Below, piece after piece: positions 1-13,100 of a DNA stretch of 64,000 nt (position 1 is its first letter; every line of letters begins with the position of its first letter). Location of the stretch: assembly GCA_035610835.1 (NCBI GenBank), contig CM069441.1, forward strand, positions 80,771,848 through 80,835,847. The letters run 5' to 3'. The stretch is from Ophiura sarsii (Eukaryota; Echinodermata; Ophiuroidea; Amphilepidida; Ophiuridae). Below the pieces are notes generated by a model that was not told where the DNA came from, made no database searches, and saw only the letters and a list, made by a program, of their open reading frames with translations. Made by a program: the position numbers and the translations under genes.

Positions 1-139
1 TGATCATATTGTAATTCTTTTTCACTGTTTTGTTGCATAAAAAGTCCTTTGGCTTGCATTACGCCACTGCACTACCACAATACTGTGCAAATTACATTGA
101 GAATACTGTGCAAACATTGAGAGCAGCCCTCATAGTCAC

Positions 140-177
<38 letters not shown>

Positions 178-2084
178 GGGGGTGTACTCGGATTTGGTTT
201 GGCCGGGGGTGTGCCACTGGAGATTCAAAACCCATACCCATTTCTAAGGGTGATTTTTCGCGAAAATAGACCTAATTTTGGCGAAAATCGTGAAAATCGT
301 GAAAACAGGACCCATGTCTAAGGATTTTTCACTGAAAAGCCTACCCATGGCTAAGGATGTCTCATGAAAAAACGACCCCGTATGCCTTACACGATGATAG
401 TCACGCTAGTACCCACTGTTGTATGTAGAGAATGCACCGAACGTCGAAGCAATGAATATTTCGATATTATATAATTTGATATCTAATATTTTTTGAATCG
501 CACTGCGAAGATCAAAATAATATTTCCAGAATTCAGAAATAATATTCAAAAAATTGTACACAATATAAAATGTCTGAATATATAGGGTGGAATTTTGGGC
601 TATATCTTGCCAGACGTCCCGTACAGAATAAACCGTGGCCGGGTGGACAACTACTACACATTTTAATTGGTTTGAGCATGCGCACATGAGTTCTTCCGGG
701 ACGTCTAGTAAGTCATTGTCGAATTGGCTCTAGTGTAAGCGAGTTGAAGTCAGAAAGTGCCTTTTTGATTCATGCATCCCTATCGCTTTGTACAGTGGGC
801 ACACAATGACATGAGCAAATATGTGACACATTTTACGATATGTCAACTTGATCACAATCTAGATAGAAATATTGAAGATATCAAAACGGTTGTTGTAAAC
901 ATGGTAAAGCCTTGCGGAGTCTTTGTGTTTCACGTTTGTAAAGCATGTATTGATCGTAATCAAGGGAGCGTAAACGTACTGACTGTGTGAGAGACTAGTA
1001 GAGTATGCAGAACCCCACCCCCAGGGGAGGGGTACTCGCGTATATTGACCATACCGGTATGTGCGGGGACAAAGACCCCCGTTTCACGACCTGTCGCCGC
1101 TCATAAAGCATCTCATTTCACTGATAAGTCGTTCCAAAAGCTATACAATCCAAACTCTAGCGCAGAGTTGCCCCCAAATACACCCAATTTTGGTAAATTT
1201 AGCCCAATTTGTCGTAATTTACTTTTAAAAACACCCAATTGGGCGGACATTTTTTTTAACTTGGGCCGTTTTGCCAAGACCCCCAATTTTAGGATGTGTC
1301 AGTTCGGTAAGCCCCTGTTTTGAGAATGCCCAATCACACCACTCCTACATGTACCCTCTTCAAATTTGACCCCACCTCAACTACCAAACTCCTTGAATTG
1401 GATTTAGTTTGTTTCCCCTCTTTATCTATTCAGATTTATTTTTACATGAGTATACATAGAATATTCTTGTCTTCTTAGAAAACCTGATTATTAGGGTTAT
1501 TCGTTATTGGGGCCAGCAGCAGAAGAGCACCGGTGTCAGACTTAAAAATGCCCGTGGAGGGCCAGTCAGGTATAATGATGTAATAATCGGATGGAAATAC
1601 AACCACTACATTTTTTCTCCTTACGTTCATGGGAAGAGTTTGATATGCATCTTAATATAATCAGACCATTATTAAATTTTGACCCCTATATGACCTTTGA
1701 CATTCAATAGCGGCCACCTGTACAGGATGCGACACGGCAGCAATTTAAAATATTGACTCTTGGCACCCAACTAAACTAATCAGATCATCAAGACTTTTGT
1801 ACTTTCTCAGCTGATTAAATATTCTGGGCTCCTGGACTATAATCCCCCAAACCAGGTATTTAACCGACATCGCCATTTTTGAAGAAAAAACAACAAATAA
1901 ATTGCTTGGCATTAGGCTGCTTGGTTGTAGTAATTTGTAGTACGTTACTCATCCGTTAGGCTATGGTTAGGTAATGAAAATTAAAAAGAAATTAGACAAA
2001 AATTGCTAAACTAACCCTAACCCCAAAATCAGGTTTAACGGACATCGCAATTTTGGAAGAAAAACCGACAAATAAATTGCAGCG
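1..2084. other. Upstream region of DGLUCY, no gene recognised
   Basis: Contains a G homopolymer, short direct repeats of 'acccat..ctaagg' type (240-380), and two direct copies (about 1870-1915 and 2036-2080) of a ~45-bp segment 'gacatcgccatttt...ataaattgc'. The open frames at 772-990 and 1045-1323 show no known family and no splice context. No convincing promoter was seen. Confidence 0.5.
142..176 (+). repeat. Poly-G homopolymer (35 nt)
   Basis: An uninterrupted G run followed by agggggtg. Could form G-quadruplexes; the exact length is likely unreliable in the assembly. Similar G or C runs occur at 4075-4089, 5453-5473, 40947-40963 and 58532-58557. Confidence 0.95.
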
Positions 2085-2270
2085 ACCTGACCAGGGATCG
2101 AACCAGGGGACCCTTCAGACACAAAACCCCAGACACCCTAGGCACCCTCAGCTACTCGTTCGCGCAGTATGCCTGCGATTTTTATATAGGCTCGGTTGAT
2201 TACGTCATCGAAAAACTGTCTGCACATGCGCTTGGAGATATTTGTAGTACTCAGTTAGGTTAGGGTTAAT
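2085..2270 (-). mobile_element. tRNA-derived SINE, copy 1
   Basis: On the minus strand, an A-box-like CGAGTAGCTGAGG (2158-2146) and a B-box GGTTCGATCCC (2104-2094) mark a tRNA-like head. The flank 'catcgaaaaactg...gtagtactcagttaggttaggg' is shared with copies 2 and 3. It lies just upstream of the first DGLUCY coding exon. Confidence 0.6.
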
Positions 2271-2478
2271 AGGATCTAGTTATAGGATCTATTCTCCCCA
2301 CCTCCTTCTCATAATTGTAATGCTGGAACAGTGGTGTACCAAAGTGTACAATTATTATCTTGTCATCCATACACAGTTTTGAATGGACAGGTGTTTTCAT
2401 TATTTTAACCCTTCTCATTAATCTGTTATAGAGTGTGAATAGGAGGATATCAAGAGCTGCATTGAATGCTACACGAAG

Positions 2479-2605
2479 ATGAGTAAGGGCGCAATGCAAA
2501 CGATGTGGACGACACATGGATGGAGGACTGCCAAGCCGGTTACCATGAGACAGTACTTCCGCCAAGGAAAACACTTCAAGAAGCCAACTTGTGGTATTTC
2601 TAAGG
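2479..2605 (+). CDS. DGLUCY: DGLUCY coding exon 1 (presequence and start of DUF1445)
   Basis: The frame opens at ATG 2479 (A at -3) and runs into [19 protein letters not shown], which fits the family pattern R-x-G-x-P-T-x-G-x-x-x-G that precedes 'GF/YxQxN'. The donor is GG|GTGGGT at 2606. One leftover G completes a Gly codon with the next exon, so the junction reads ISK-G-FTQTN. Upstream, the frame is closed by TAG at 2440-2442, so either the coding sequence starts here or an acceptor lies at or after 2442. The longer minus-strand frame over this stretch is a shadow. Confidence 0.7.
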
Positions 2606-5600
2606 GTGGGTAAAAAATAAATTAAATTAAACTTGTATTTAACACATCATTACATTACTTAGGATGCCAGAAACAAAAGGATGATGTACACACTTACATT
2701 GCTTAAAATCCTATTTTTTTATTCACGCCCAAATAGCGAGGGAAAAGGCCCCCACGCCCACAGGGCTCGAACCCCGGAATTCAGAGGCAGACGATCTACC
2801 GCTAGGCCACGGGGGGGAAACCATACATGGCTCAGTATACTTCGCCATCTATATACCCTGGGGGCCATTATTTCATCGAAAAACTGCCGAGCCGGGTGAC
2901 ACAAGCACACCGCATCGTAGTAATTCATAGTACTCAAGAGTGTTAGGGTTAATGAGAGCAAAATTAGAAGAAAAAAAATGAAAAAAGAAAAGTAGTGAAA
3001 AAAAATCGCTCATTAAATCCCTAAACCCAGAGGCACCTTTTCCAAAGTATTTTTTTCATGGCCAAATACAGAGGGGAAAAAGGGCCTCCACGCCCATGGG
3101 GCTCGAACCCCGGACCTCTGGGTTCAGTGGCAGACGATCTACTGTACCCCTAGGCCACGGGGGGAAACCATACATGGCTCAGTATACTTTGCCATCTATA
3201 TACCCTGGGGCCATTATTCATCGAAAAACTGCCGAGCCGGGTGACACAAGCACACCGCATCGTAGTAATTCATAGTACTCAAAGAGTGTTAGGGTTCCTT
3301 AATAAGGTGTTAAAAATAGCAAATATCCAAGTACTTGTTTAGGGTACAAAACACAGGCAAATCTTAACCCTAAGGTGACAAAAAAAAGAGACTGTGTTGT
3401 ACAGGCAAACGGACCTTTCAGATCACCATAAAAAATGAGGTTTTTTTGTGTTTTTCTCCCCCAATTTGACCCCCTAAACGAGTAAAATATTGACAGGATT
3501 TTTGAACAAATACCCTTTCTTGAAACTGGCCAATTTGAGATCCCTTGACGCATTACACGCGTTACGCACCCCCATCTCAAAAATCAGCAACCCTTATTTT
3601 TGCGGTCGCATGTGCTTACAGTATAATGGTCCCCTCCTCCCGGCCCCCTTCCACCCCATATGACTACGCCACTTACTGAATGGGCAATTAGCATATGCAC
3701 TTGACCAAGGCTAGCACAGTATTGGGAGTCAAATGAACACCATCTCTCGTCTAAATGTATAAATACATCCTTGATAGTACTGTAATACACATTGACTTTG
3801 TTTCACAACACATTACTCCAGGATTCACTCAGACAAACATGACGATGTTACATAAATCCATCGCTGGTAATTTTGGAGAATTTTGCCGTGCCAACAGTGG
3901 TCCACTTCCGTTAGTCCATCAGTCTAAAGTGGGTGAATTTACGGCTACAAAGATATCTCAGGAAGATTCGGACATCAGGTGAGCGACACTGGCAGATTTG
4001 ACATCATGTTGAAAAATTGTGGAGTCATATCTGATGTAATACATAATTGATCTGATATCTGGGCAGGGAGGGTGGGGGGGGGGGGGGGAGGGGGTGACAT
4101 GGGGTTAATGTTGAACAATTGTGGAGTCATATCTGATGTAATACATAATTGATCTGATATCTGGGCAGGGAGGGGTGGGGGAGGGGTGACATGGGGTTAA
4201 TGTTGAAAAATTGTGAAGTCATATCTGATGTAATACATAATTGATCTGATATATGGGCAGGGAGGGGTGGGGGAGGGGTGACATGGGGTTAATGTTGAAA
4301 AATTGTGGAATCATATCTGATGTAGTACATCATTTATCTGATATCGTGGGCGGGGAGGGGTGGGGGAGGGGATGACATGGGGTGCACTCAGCTTTGGAAG
4401 TTGGGTAAGGATAGATTAAAAGAGGGTCATTATGTGAGGATGGATTAAAAAGGGGTCAGTGACAACATCTTTTAAATAAATGGGTCAGTATGGCTGATTA
4501 TACCTTTGACCTATTTTTTATAAAGTGCCCCCCTCTGGAGTCCTGAGGGTAGGACAATGCTTATCACCCCCAAGCCCCTCTCACTCCCTCCATCTGCCCT
4601 AAGAATTCACCCCTAAACATTATATGGGCAATATTGATCCTCCATACTATAGAGTTATACACACACCTTTATTTTAATGAAAATTCCCTTTATAAATAAG
4701 TCCGTCAATTTCTATCTTTCCAGGACAGATTTGTCAGCGTATCTTGTTTTTGAAGATGGTAAAAAAAGCAGCACTGTTCGAGATTTGCTCAGTTTTGGTG
4801 ACAAATTGAATGATTTTGTCTTTTTCTACTTGGGATGTTCGTTTTCCTTTGATCTTGCATTGCTCCAAGCAGGGGTACCCCTAAGGTGCTTGGAGGAAAA
4901 ATGTAACGTGTCGATATATAAGGTAAGGCTATAAAAGGGTACTTTCAAAAAGGGGCATAATGTTTTAAGGTACGCACTTGCATATTAACTGTATACCATA
5001 AACAGTGATGATCTGGCCTAGGGTCAGGGTCACATTTTTTTGGCAAGAAGTTCTAAACATTGGTCTCATTAAAAAGTGTTAAAAACATAAACTGCTAACC
5101 CAGAGTGCCTGTCCAGACGACAAACTTAGCCTCGAGTATAGCGATACCCAGGGTAGAAATTCGGCTCCAAGTGAGTGAATCAAATTTTCTAAATTTGATT
5201 CACGCAGATAAGGTCTTGCGCGAATCATTGATTCACGCAAACCGCGTATTAATTGATTCTCGCAACAACTTTGCGTGAATCAAAAAATGTTTGCCCATAT
5301 TGATGAGTCAATGAAAAATGTAATGAGACTGAGTATGACCTGTTTCGTTTCCCCTTTGTTTTACTTTGTAGGTATAAGGACAGTCAAGTATCAAGCCATT
5401 TAGCCTGCCACTTGCCAAGATACAGTTAGCTAGCCTCCTCTACCCGGGTACGCTCCCCCCCCCCCCCCCCCCTAAAAAAAAAGTTTTTGTTTTTTGGATT
5501 AATGTCTATTTTCCATTTCCTGGGTAACAATGAAAGACTAGCTGTATGTAATGTGCACTTTCATTTTCCTGCATTTCCAACTAGGACGTTTAATTAAGAT

Positions 5601-7090
5601 GTTGATTTTGAAAATAAATTGTATTTTTACATAGAAAACAGTGTTGAAAATCATACTTTTGATAAGAATGAATTAAATAATTTAGTATAAGATCTTAGGT
5701 TAGGAGTTACTATCCCTAATGTTTTTTGTTGTTTTTTGCGCGAATCAAACTTGATCAGATTTGATTCACGCTGCTTTGTTCCTGCGCGAATCGATTCGCG
5801 GATTCGCGCCAAATTTCTACCCCTGGATACCACTGCGGTAGCTTCGAAGTTAACTCAAGGTCGAGCAGTTCTTCATTATGTATGAAGACGTGGGTCACAG
5901 GTCAAAAATCTCAATCACGATTAACATTACTGATGGATTCACACGGCGCACACACTCTCGGTTAACTCTCGTTTAGTGCTTCAGGATAAGTTAACCGTAA
6001 GATCTTTTGGGGTTAAAATTCTAGCCTTATACTCAAGGTTATAGTTAACCATGACACGAGGTTAGCATCCTTCATCAGAATGCTCCTATTGACAAAAAGG
6101 TTCCATATTAATAATGGTTGATAATTGAACATCCTAATGACCTTTGGTCTCATTGATATGTAAAGGTTCCATGGGTGGTGGTACTGGCGCTGGGATGGTT
6201 GACCCCATTGATCCTATTTGAACATACTGTCACTTGATAACACCCTTTGTAATCTACAAGTGGCAGCATCATAATTTTGGGGGGAGGGGGGGGCAGAGAC
6301 AATTTGAGGGGGGCAGGGACATATTTGATATATATATATACGTGTTGTATGTGGAGCATGACAAATTTAAGAAGGGATGCAAAAGGGGGTCAATAAATGT
6401 AGGGGACACATCCCCCGCATCCCTCCCCCAGCTTCCGCCGCCCATGAAATCTATCACGATCACCCTCTCCTTGTAATAAAATGGCATTGTTACCAACCAG
6501 TACAAAATAAAATCAGTTTGCAATTTTTCTCATCATCTCATTTTCAGACAAATATTCATTGCCGTGCAGTAGGAGAGTTTGACTGTTTTCAATGTGTTTC
6601 CATGCGACCTATTCCAAAGGAACTTATCGAAAAGTCTTTTGCTGTAACGCTTCCAGTGAATGATTTTCACGGTGCCCGTATTCACATTGGAAACCCAGGT
6701 TTGTGTGTTTGGATTGGTTGTTTTTTACCCACCCAAGTTGAGATTTTGTTAATCTGAAATAAATTTGCGATATTGAATGAATTTAGGCTCATATATATAC
6801 ACATACTTTTCGGAAAATAGCTATGCTAAATGCAGGAATTCTTTTTTATTGTGTTTTTGGCCCAAATTTTGTTTTCAATTGTTTTCGGACAACTAAAAAA
6901 GGCCTGGGATCTGGACCACCGTTTTTAGAATGGAGTTCCCCAAAAGAGGCAACCCAATGAGACATGCCACCTGATTAGACGAGTGACAGGTATGCATAAT
7001 AAGGCTATATTAAAAAAATCATTTGTCTCAAAGCTCCCGCGCGCGTTAGTTAATTGGTGCGCGTTAGAAAAAAAAATGATGAAATAAAAA

Positions 7091-7122
<32 letters not shown>

Positions 7123-10100
7123 CAAAAAAAAAAAAATCCAAAAATTTCACAGATTTTTCAGATTTTCATTGTCCAAATACAAAAAAACCCCAAAAATTTC
7201 ACAGATTTTTATTGATCACATCATTTTAAATACAAAAGTTCACTTTTACTAGGATTTCAATATTTTATATTTATAAAAATTTTAATTTAAAAAAAAAAAA
7301 AAATTGCATTCCGCATTAGGTTTTGAAAAACTGAAGAGCTTTGAGACAAAAGGTTTTTTTAATATAGCCTGATATGCCCAATTACAAAATTAGAGAGGAA
7401 AAACCAGGGCCACAGCTACTAACCACTCCGGGTTGACGTTGCTGATAAGGACCGAGGTTGGGCAATTTAGAGGCCATACTCCCAACAAAAAAAATATTTA
7501 CCATAAAAACCAAAAAAACCAAAAAGAACCTCTTGATGACAAAATCGCTTTTGATTAGATGGGACTAATAAAAACCGGAAATAGCAGTGTCACACATAGT
7601 ATAGTAAGCAACTAAGGTGTAAAAGGATACCCTAGAGAACTGAGGAAGAGACATGAAAAGGAGTCCTAAGCACCGCCCATCTTATCATGGATATAACACA
7701 GGTGACATGGCAGGGAGGATCAAAATCCATACCAAAAATGACAATTTTGTAACATTTTCCCTTGATTTTTTCCCTCTCTAGATGCGATAGGTGTTAAAGA
7801 TATCTCAAAACCTGATTATGGTGACATTTCACGTTTCCATGTTGGTGATGTTCCTGTATTTTGGTCATGTGGCGTCACTGGATTGGAGGCTGTCCTCTCC
7901 GCCAGTAAGTATAATAGGGTTATTTGAATCCAGTGGCAGCACTCGGGGTGGGGGGGGGGGGGGGGAGAAAGGGGAAAAAGGGGTGGGGGGGAAGAAAAAG
8001 TGTGGTGGGGGGGGGGGGGGGAATAAAGGGGGAAAAGAAAAAGGGAAAGGGAAGGAAGAAAAGAGAAAGAAAGTGGAAAGAAAGGAATAAAGTGGAAAGA
8101 AAGAATCATTTTTCTTTGGAACGGTGTTTAATTATGATCGGGACTAAAATAGGCCGGATCCAGATGATGGCGTGGCTGCCGCGCGAAATAATAGTTGCAA
8201 GACCCTTAATCACAACTACCATGCTACGCCCAGACATTCCAAACCGCTCATTAACCCCAAATCCTGAGACATGTTTTAGGAATAAAACTATCGGGGGAGA
8301 AAAACGGGTCAAATTATTGTGGGAAGTCCGGCCTTGGTTGCGCTGGGGAAAAAAACCTGGGTCACCTGCATGGCAGTCCAGCCATTATCTAATTGACCTC
8401 TAATTGAATCATGGAGTCATAATTGAAACAGAAATTTTCCTATCTTTTATCAAATCTGATTTTATTTTTTCTAGAACCACAGTTGGCTTTTACCCATTGT
8501 CCAGGCAACATGTACATCACTGATACACCGTTGAATATCGATCAGTACAACATAGGCGGCGAGTCTGACCCAGCCAATGTACCCCAGGTCATCACGTTGG
8601 CAGAGGAGCCTTACGGTGCTAGTGTAACATCAAGGAGTGTTGTAGGAAAGATTAAGAAGTTGGAACAAATGGCGTTTGAAGATGTTGGTAGGTAGATTTT
8701 CATTTGATCACACGAGTATCGGGGGAGGGGGGAATTTATGTGACATCTCCTTTTAAAATTATGTGGCATACATATTTTGGCTTTGGAAAAATATGTGTTT
8801 AAGGGGTGCCTTCTATAGTTTGAACAGATCCAAATTGGTGAAGCCTCCTTACAGCAGTGAATGAATACAGAAGAATGTGGGCGCGCCTGAAGGAAACTAG
8901 CGCACTGTGTATCATATCCGTGACGTGGGATTGCGACCAATACGGTGTGGGTGTGGGGCCACAATCGCGGGCGTATGCTTGGATTACTTTTGAGCGCGGA
9001 GAGATAAAAAACAAATATTTCTCGCCAATTTGAAACTGATTGAACTATAAACATAAGACGATATCCTCTCTGCCAATAGAGGATGACATCAAAACAAAGT
9101 TGGATGACATGGTCAAGATGGACGTCATCACACCTGTGACTAAACCAGAACCAGCAGAATAAATTGCCAAGCTTCATTGATCTTATATATTTCCCCCTTT
9201 GTCTTATGGTTTTTTTCCTATTTGGGCATTTGTTATCCCCCTGGTATGTTCCCTTTTGGTTAGCCTTTTTGGTTATAGGTTCAGCCAGTTCAGTGCTCCC
9301 ATATGAAAAGTCAGGTTTCAATCTCAACCATACTTGGTAATAATAATCCTTGGGTAAAGGGGACCTCAAATGCTCATGTGTTGTACACAGATTGACCTCT
9401 AATGGCCCCTACATGACCTTTGACTCCATTTTGCTAATAATTTAGCATTTTGGTTGGGTTCGGCCTGTGCTGTGCTCTCATAAATGAAGTGTCAGATCTT
9501 GATCTCAACCATACTTGGTAACAATAATCTTTAGATAAAGGGTACTTCAGATACTCATGGAGTGTAGACAGATTGACCTCTAATGACCCCTACATGACCT
9601 TTGATCCCATTTTGCCAACGCTCTAAACTGCACTTATTGCTGCTGGTTTGGGCTCATGTAAAGTCAGACCTCAATCTCAGCCAAACTTGGTGACAATAAT
9701 CTTTGGGTAAGGGGGCTTTAGGTGCTCACAGGGTGTACACTGTTTGACCTCTAATGACCCCTACATAACCTTTGGCCCAAATGTTGTCAACACAAACTGC
9801 ACTTATTACTTTTTAGGGCTCTCATGTAAAGTCAGACTTCAATCTTGACCAAACTTGGTGACAATAATCTTTAGATATGGGGACTTCAGATGTTCATGGG
9901 GTGTAAACTGATTGACATATTATGACCCTTACATGACCTTTAATCCCAATGTCGACACTTTAAACTGCACTTATTGCTCTTTAGGGCTCTCATATGAAAA
10001 GTCAAACTTCAATATCAACCAAACTTGGTGACATTAATAACCTTACTGTGTACTTGGATAAAGGGACTTGAGATGAAACCTGGGGTGTACCCGGATTGAC

Positions 10101-13100
10101 CTGTAATGACCCCTACATGACCTTCGACCCATTTTATCAAAACATTAAAGGGCATTGAGAGATGTATCGATATACTAAATGAGCAAATAACGTAAAGATA
10201 ATCATCAACATAGCCCAAATCCAAAATGTCATACAATTCCGACATCGACTTCATGCCAAAATAAGCAAATAACGGCACTTCCGGGTTGAGATTTGCCGCG
10301 AAAGTCCGAAGTAAAATGATGCATAACTTCCAAATTCAGCACCCGAGTTTCGATATGATGATATCGAAACTAAGAAAATTATGAAATTTTATATGATAAA
10401 CAGCGAATGTTGGTAAACTGTTTCAGATGGTAGTTAGTATGCCTAAGTATTACTTTGATGCAAAAAAACCTGATTTTCAGGATTGAGGGCGCATTCCCAT
10501 ATGTATCTCTCAATCAGACGACGGTGGCTACGAACGGCCGTTAATTTTGAATTTCCGTTGGTTTCAATGTAACAATGGATTTTGATTATATGACCCCATA
10601 AAATTCATCATAGGTTAGAAGAAAATTTTTCCAATCCAAAACCGTTCGGGATGGCTAATCATCCCAATTGTAAATGCTATTTTTTGAATTTAAACCGTTG
10701 TTAAGCGGTCGTCCCATTCACTTGATCAGGTAACCTCGTTCGCATATTTTAACCTGAATACTCGTGAATACGCCTATGTCCAGCGTCGTCTGCTCTCAAT
10801 CATATGAAAAGTTATACTTCAATCTCAAATAAACTTGTGACAATAATATTTGGGTAAGGGGATTTGAGATAACTCATGGGTGTACCCATATTGACCTTAA
10901 TGACCCTATGTGACCTCTGACCCCATTAAGTGAGGGGGATTTGCAACGAGTTGTGACTTGCAGTATTTCTTTTTTAAATTCTGTACGTTTGGTCATCAAC
11001 ATTTTTACAGGAAACCGCCAAATCAGTGCCTTAATAGTGGCAGACGATTTACTAAAATCTGCTCTGACGTTGTCACACTCCTCATCCGTGCTCATCATTA
11101 CGGGGTTCCCATGTTTTCTGGAAGATGCTCAACCGTACGAAAACGACGGGATAGCGGGAGCTGTTGCCGTGGCTACCACACTGCAGGCTTTCGGAACGAC
11201 AGTGACTCTTGTGGCGGAAAAGGGTTTCTATGGAATCCTAACAGAAATCACAGCGTCAATGTTTAAAGAAGGTATAAATGTTAGTCTGATGAAAATGACC
11301 AACTGCAAATAGGATTGGGATCGGGGAATCCATTGAATTTTGTTGACAAAGTCGGTTTGTGGCATCCTTAGAACCCCTGTGTGATCTTTTCCTGAGAGCG
11401 CCCTCTATTCATGATTTTTTTTAGAAAGTAGATTTTCTTGCAGATTTACATTTCTTATTATAAATCGTACATGCATTCCAAGTTACAGAGCGATACGATT
11501 CCTAATTACCTCAAAATCATGGTTTTAGAGTGAAAATATAAACTGACGTGTTATCCCGACAGTTTATTTTCACTAAAACCATGATTTTGAAGTAATTAAG
11601 AATCTTATCGCCCTGTAACTTGGAATGTATGTACGATTTATGATCAGATATGTAAATCTGCAAGAAAATCTGCTTTCAATTTTTTTTTTGATGTTGAGGG
11701 CGTTCCCTGGAAAGATCACATAATCCCATTTTGATCTTGCTTCAATATTGATAGTCCCAATATTTTTTGAAAATCACACCTTTAAGCCCTTTTTGTCATA
11801 AATCCTCCAACTCCAAGACCCTTAAGCTGTGGAATGGATGCGTGTTACGTATCTTCTTGGCTATCTCAGTCAAACACACACACTGGCAGACTTACAATCA
11901 ACTCACTGCGCATGTTTGAAAATCAATAAAATCAGAATCGTGAGGTTGAGCTTTGGTCATGCGCACTACAGATGCTTTTTTGACCATTTTGTGAGAGGTC
12001 TCACATTCTTTCACCCAAAGTCAACCTACTGTGGCATGCATCCATTGTATTACATTACACTTAGGCGAGGAATTTTTGTTCTCAAATCATGTAAAATCAG
12101 CAATTTTTGGCAGAAAATCTGTCAACAAATTTATTTACATATTTTTTTAAAAATTCCAGATTTTTGCAGATTTTGGTAACATTTTAGGTAAAAATAAAAT
12201 TAAAAAACCCATCTGACCGACCGACCCTACTTGACAGGTCCGCCCGCCCATAAAACAGGGTTATTTATTTCCATGGCCTTACTAGTATCATTTTTTCTTC
12301 ATTTATACACAGGAATTGTTGCACAAGAAATACCTGTAGTGCAGTACCCACCTGAAAACACTTGTGCCAGCAAAGAGTCCGCTAGAGAGTTCCTCACAAA
12401 CGCCGACGGTGTGACCCCAAAGTATGATCACTTGGTGGCGCTAGAGCGTACGGGACAGGCTTCTGACGGCAAGCATTACACGATGAAGGGCACTGATATC
12501 AGCCATCTTGCGGTGTCTTTGGATTGTTTGTTCATTGCTGCAGCAGAGATGCCACTGGTCTTTACAACTGGTAAGTATATCCAGAGCAAAATCATTATTT
12601 TTGTAGTCGTAAATAGCGCCAACTTACCTCTATCCTTGCTTAGTCAAGTGTTGCCAAAATTGTACACGTATATTGAATTTCCATTAATTTCACACATATG
12701 GCACAAGGAGTGCAGCTATAATATTTACATAAATATGTTAGAACATAATAATCTGCTTTTTGTCCGGGCTTTCCCCAAATGCTATGATATTTGCACCGCG
12801 TAATGAAAGAGGAGTTTTGCTTTATTCTGGGCAGAGATCTGCGGGCCTGAAAATAATAGGCAAATTGGGAAGCTTCTTGACGGGAAATTTGGGCATTTGG
12901 AGGGAAATTTTGCTCTTCCATATAATAAAATAGTGGGAAATTTTCCATTTTGGAGGGAAATTTGGGTAAGCTTGTCGGAAAAATCAACATTTTTTCTAGG
13001 CCTGGAGATCTGCATCATCACACTAGATACATTAGTAAAATTGGCATTTAACAACTTTGTCTTAACATGAACCTCAACAGCAACGGTCTAGCAGTCATAT

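Noticed and set aside
2763..2810. Functional tRNA gene
   Set aside because: A and B boxes are clear but there is no pairing acceptor stem, and the sequence continues into a repeated SINE body; the same holds for 18735, 57945 and 60370.
7816..8403. Gly/Lys-rich and Pro/Ser-rich frames on both strands
   Set aside because: They are translations of the G/A-only tract in DGLUCY intron 5, open only because of base composition.
8611..9369. 252-codon open frame on the minus strand
   Set aside because: It runs through the antisense of DGLUCY exon 6, a MITE and the start of a tandem array; no known family and no splice logic.
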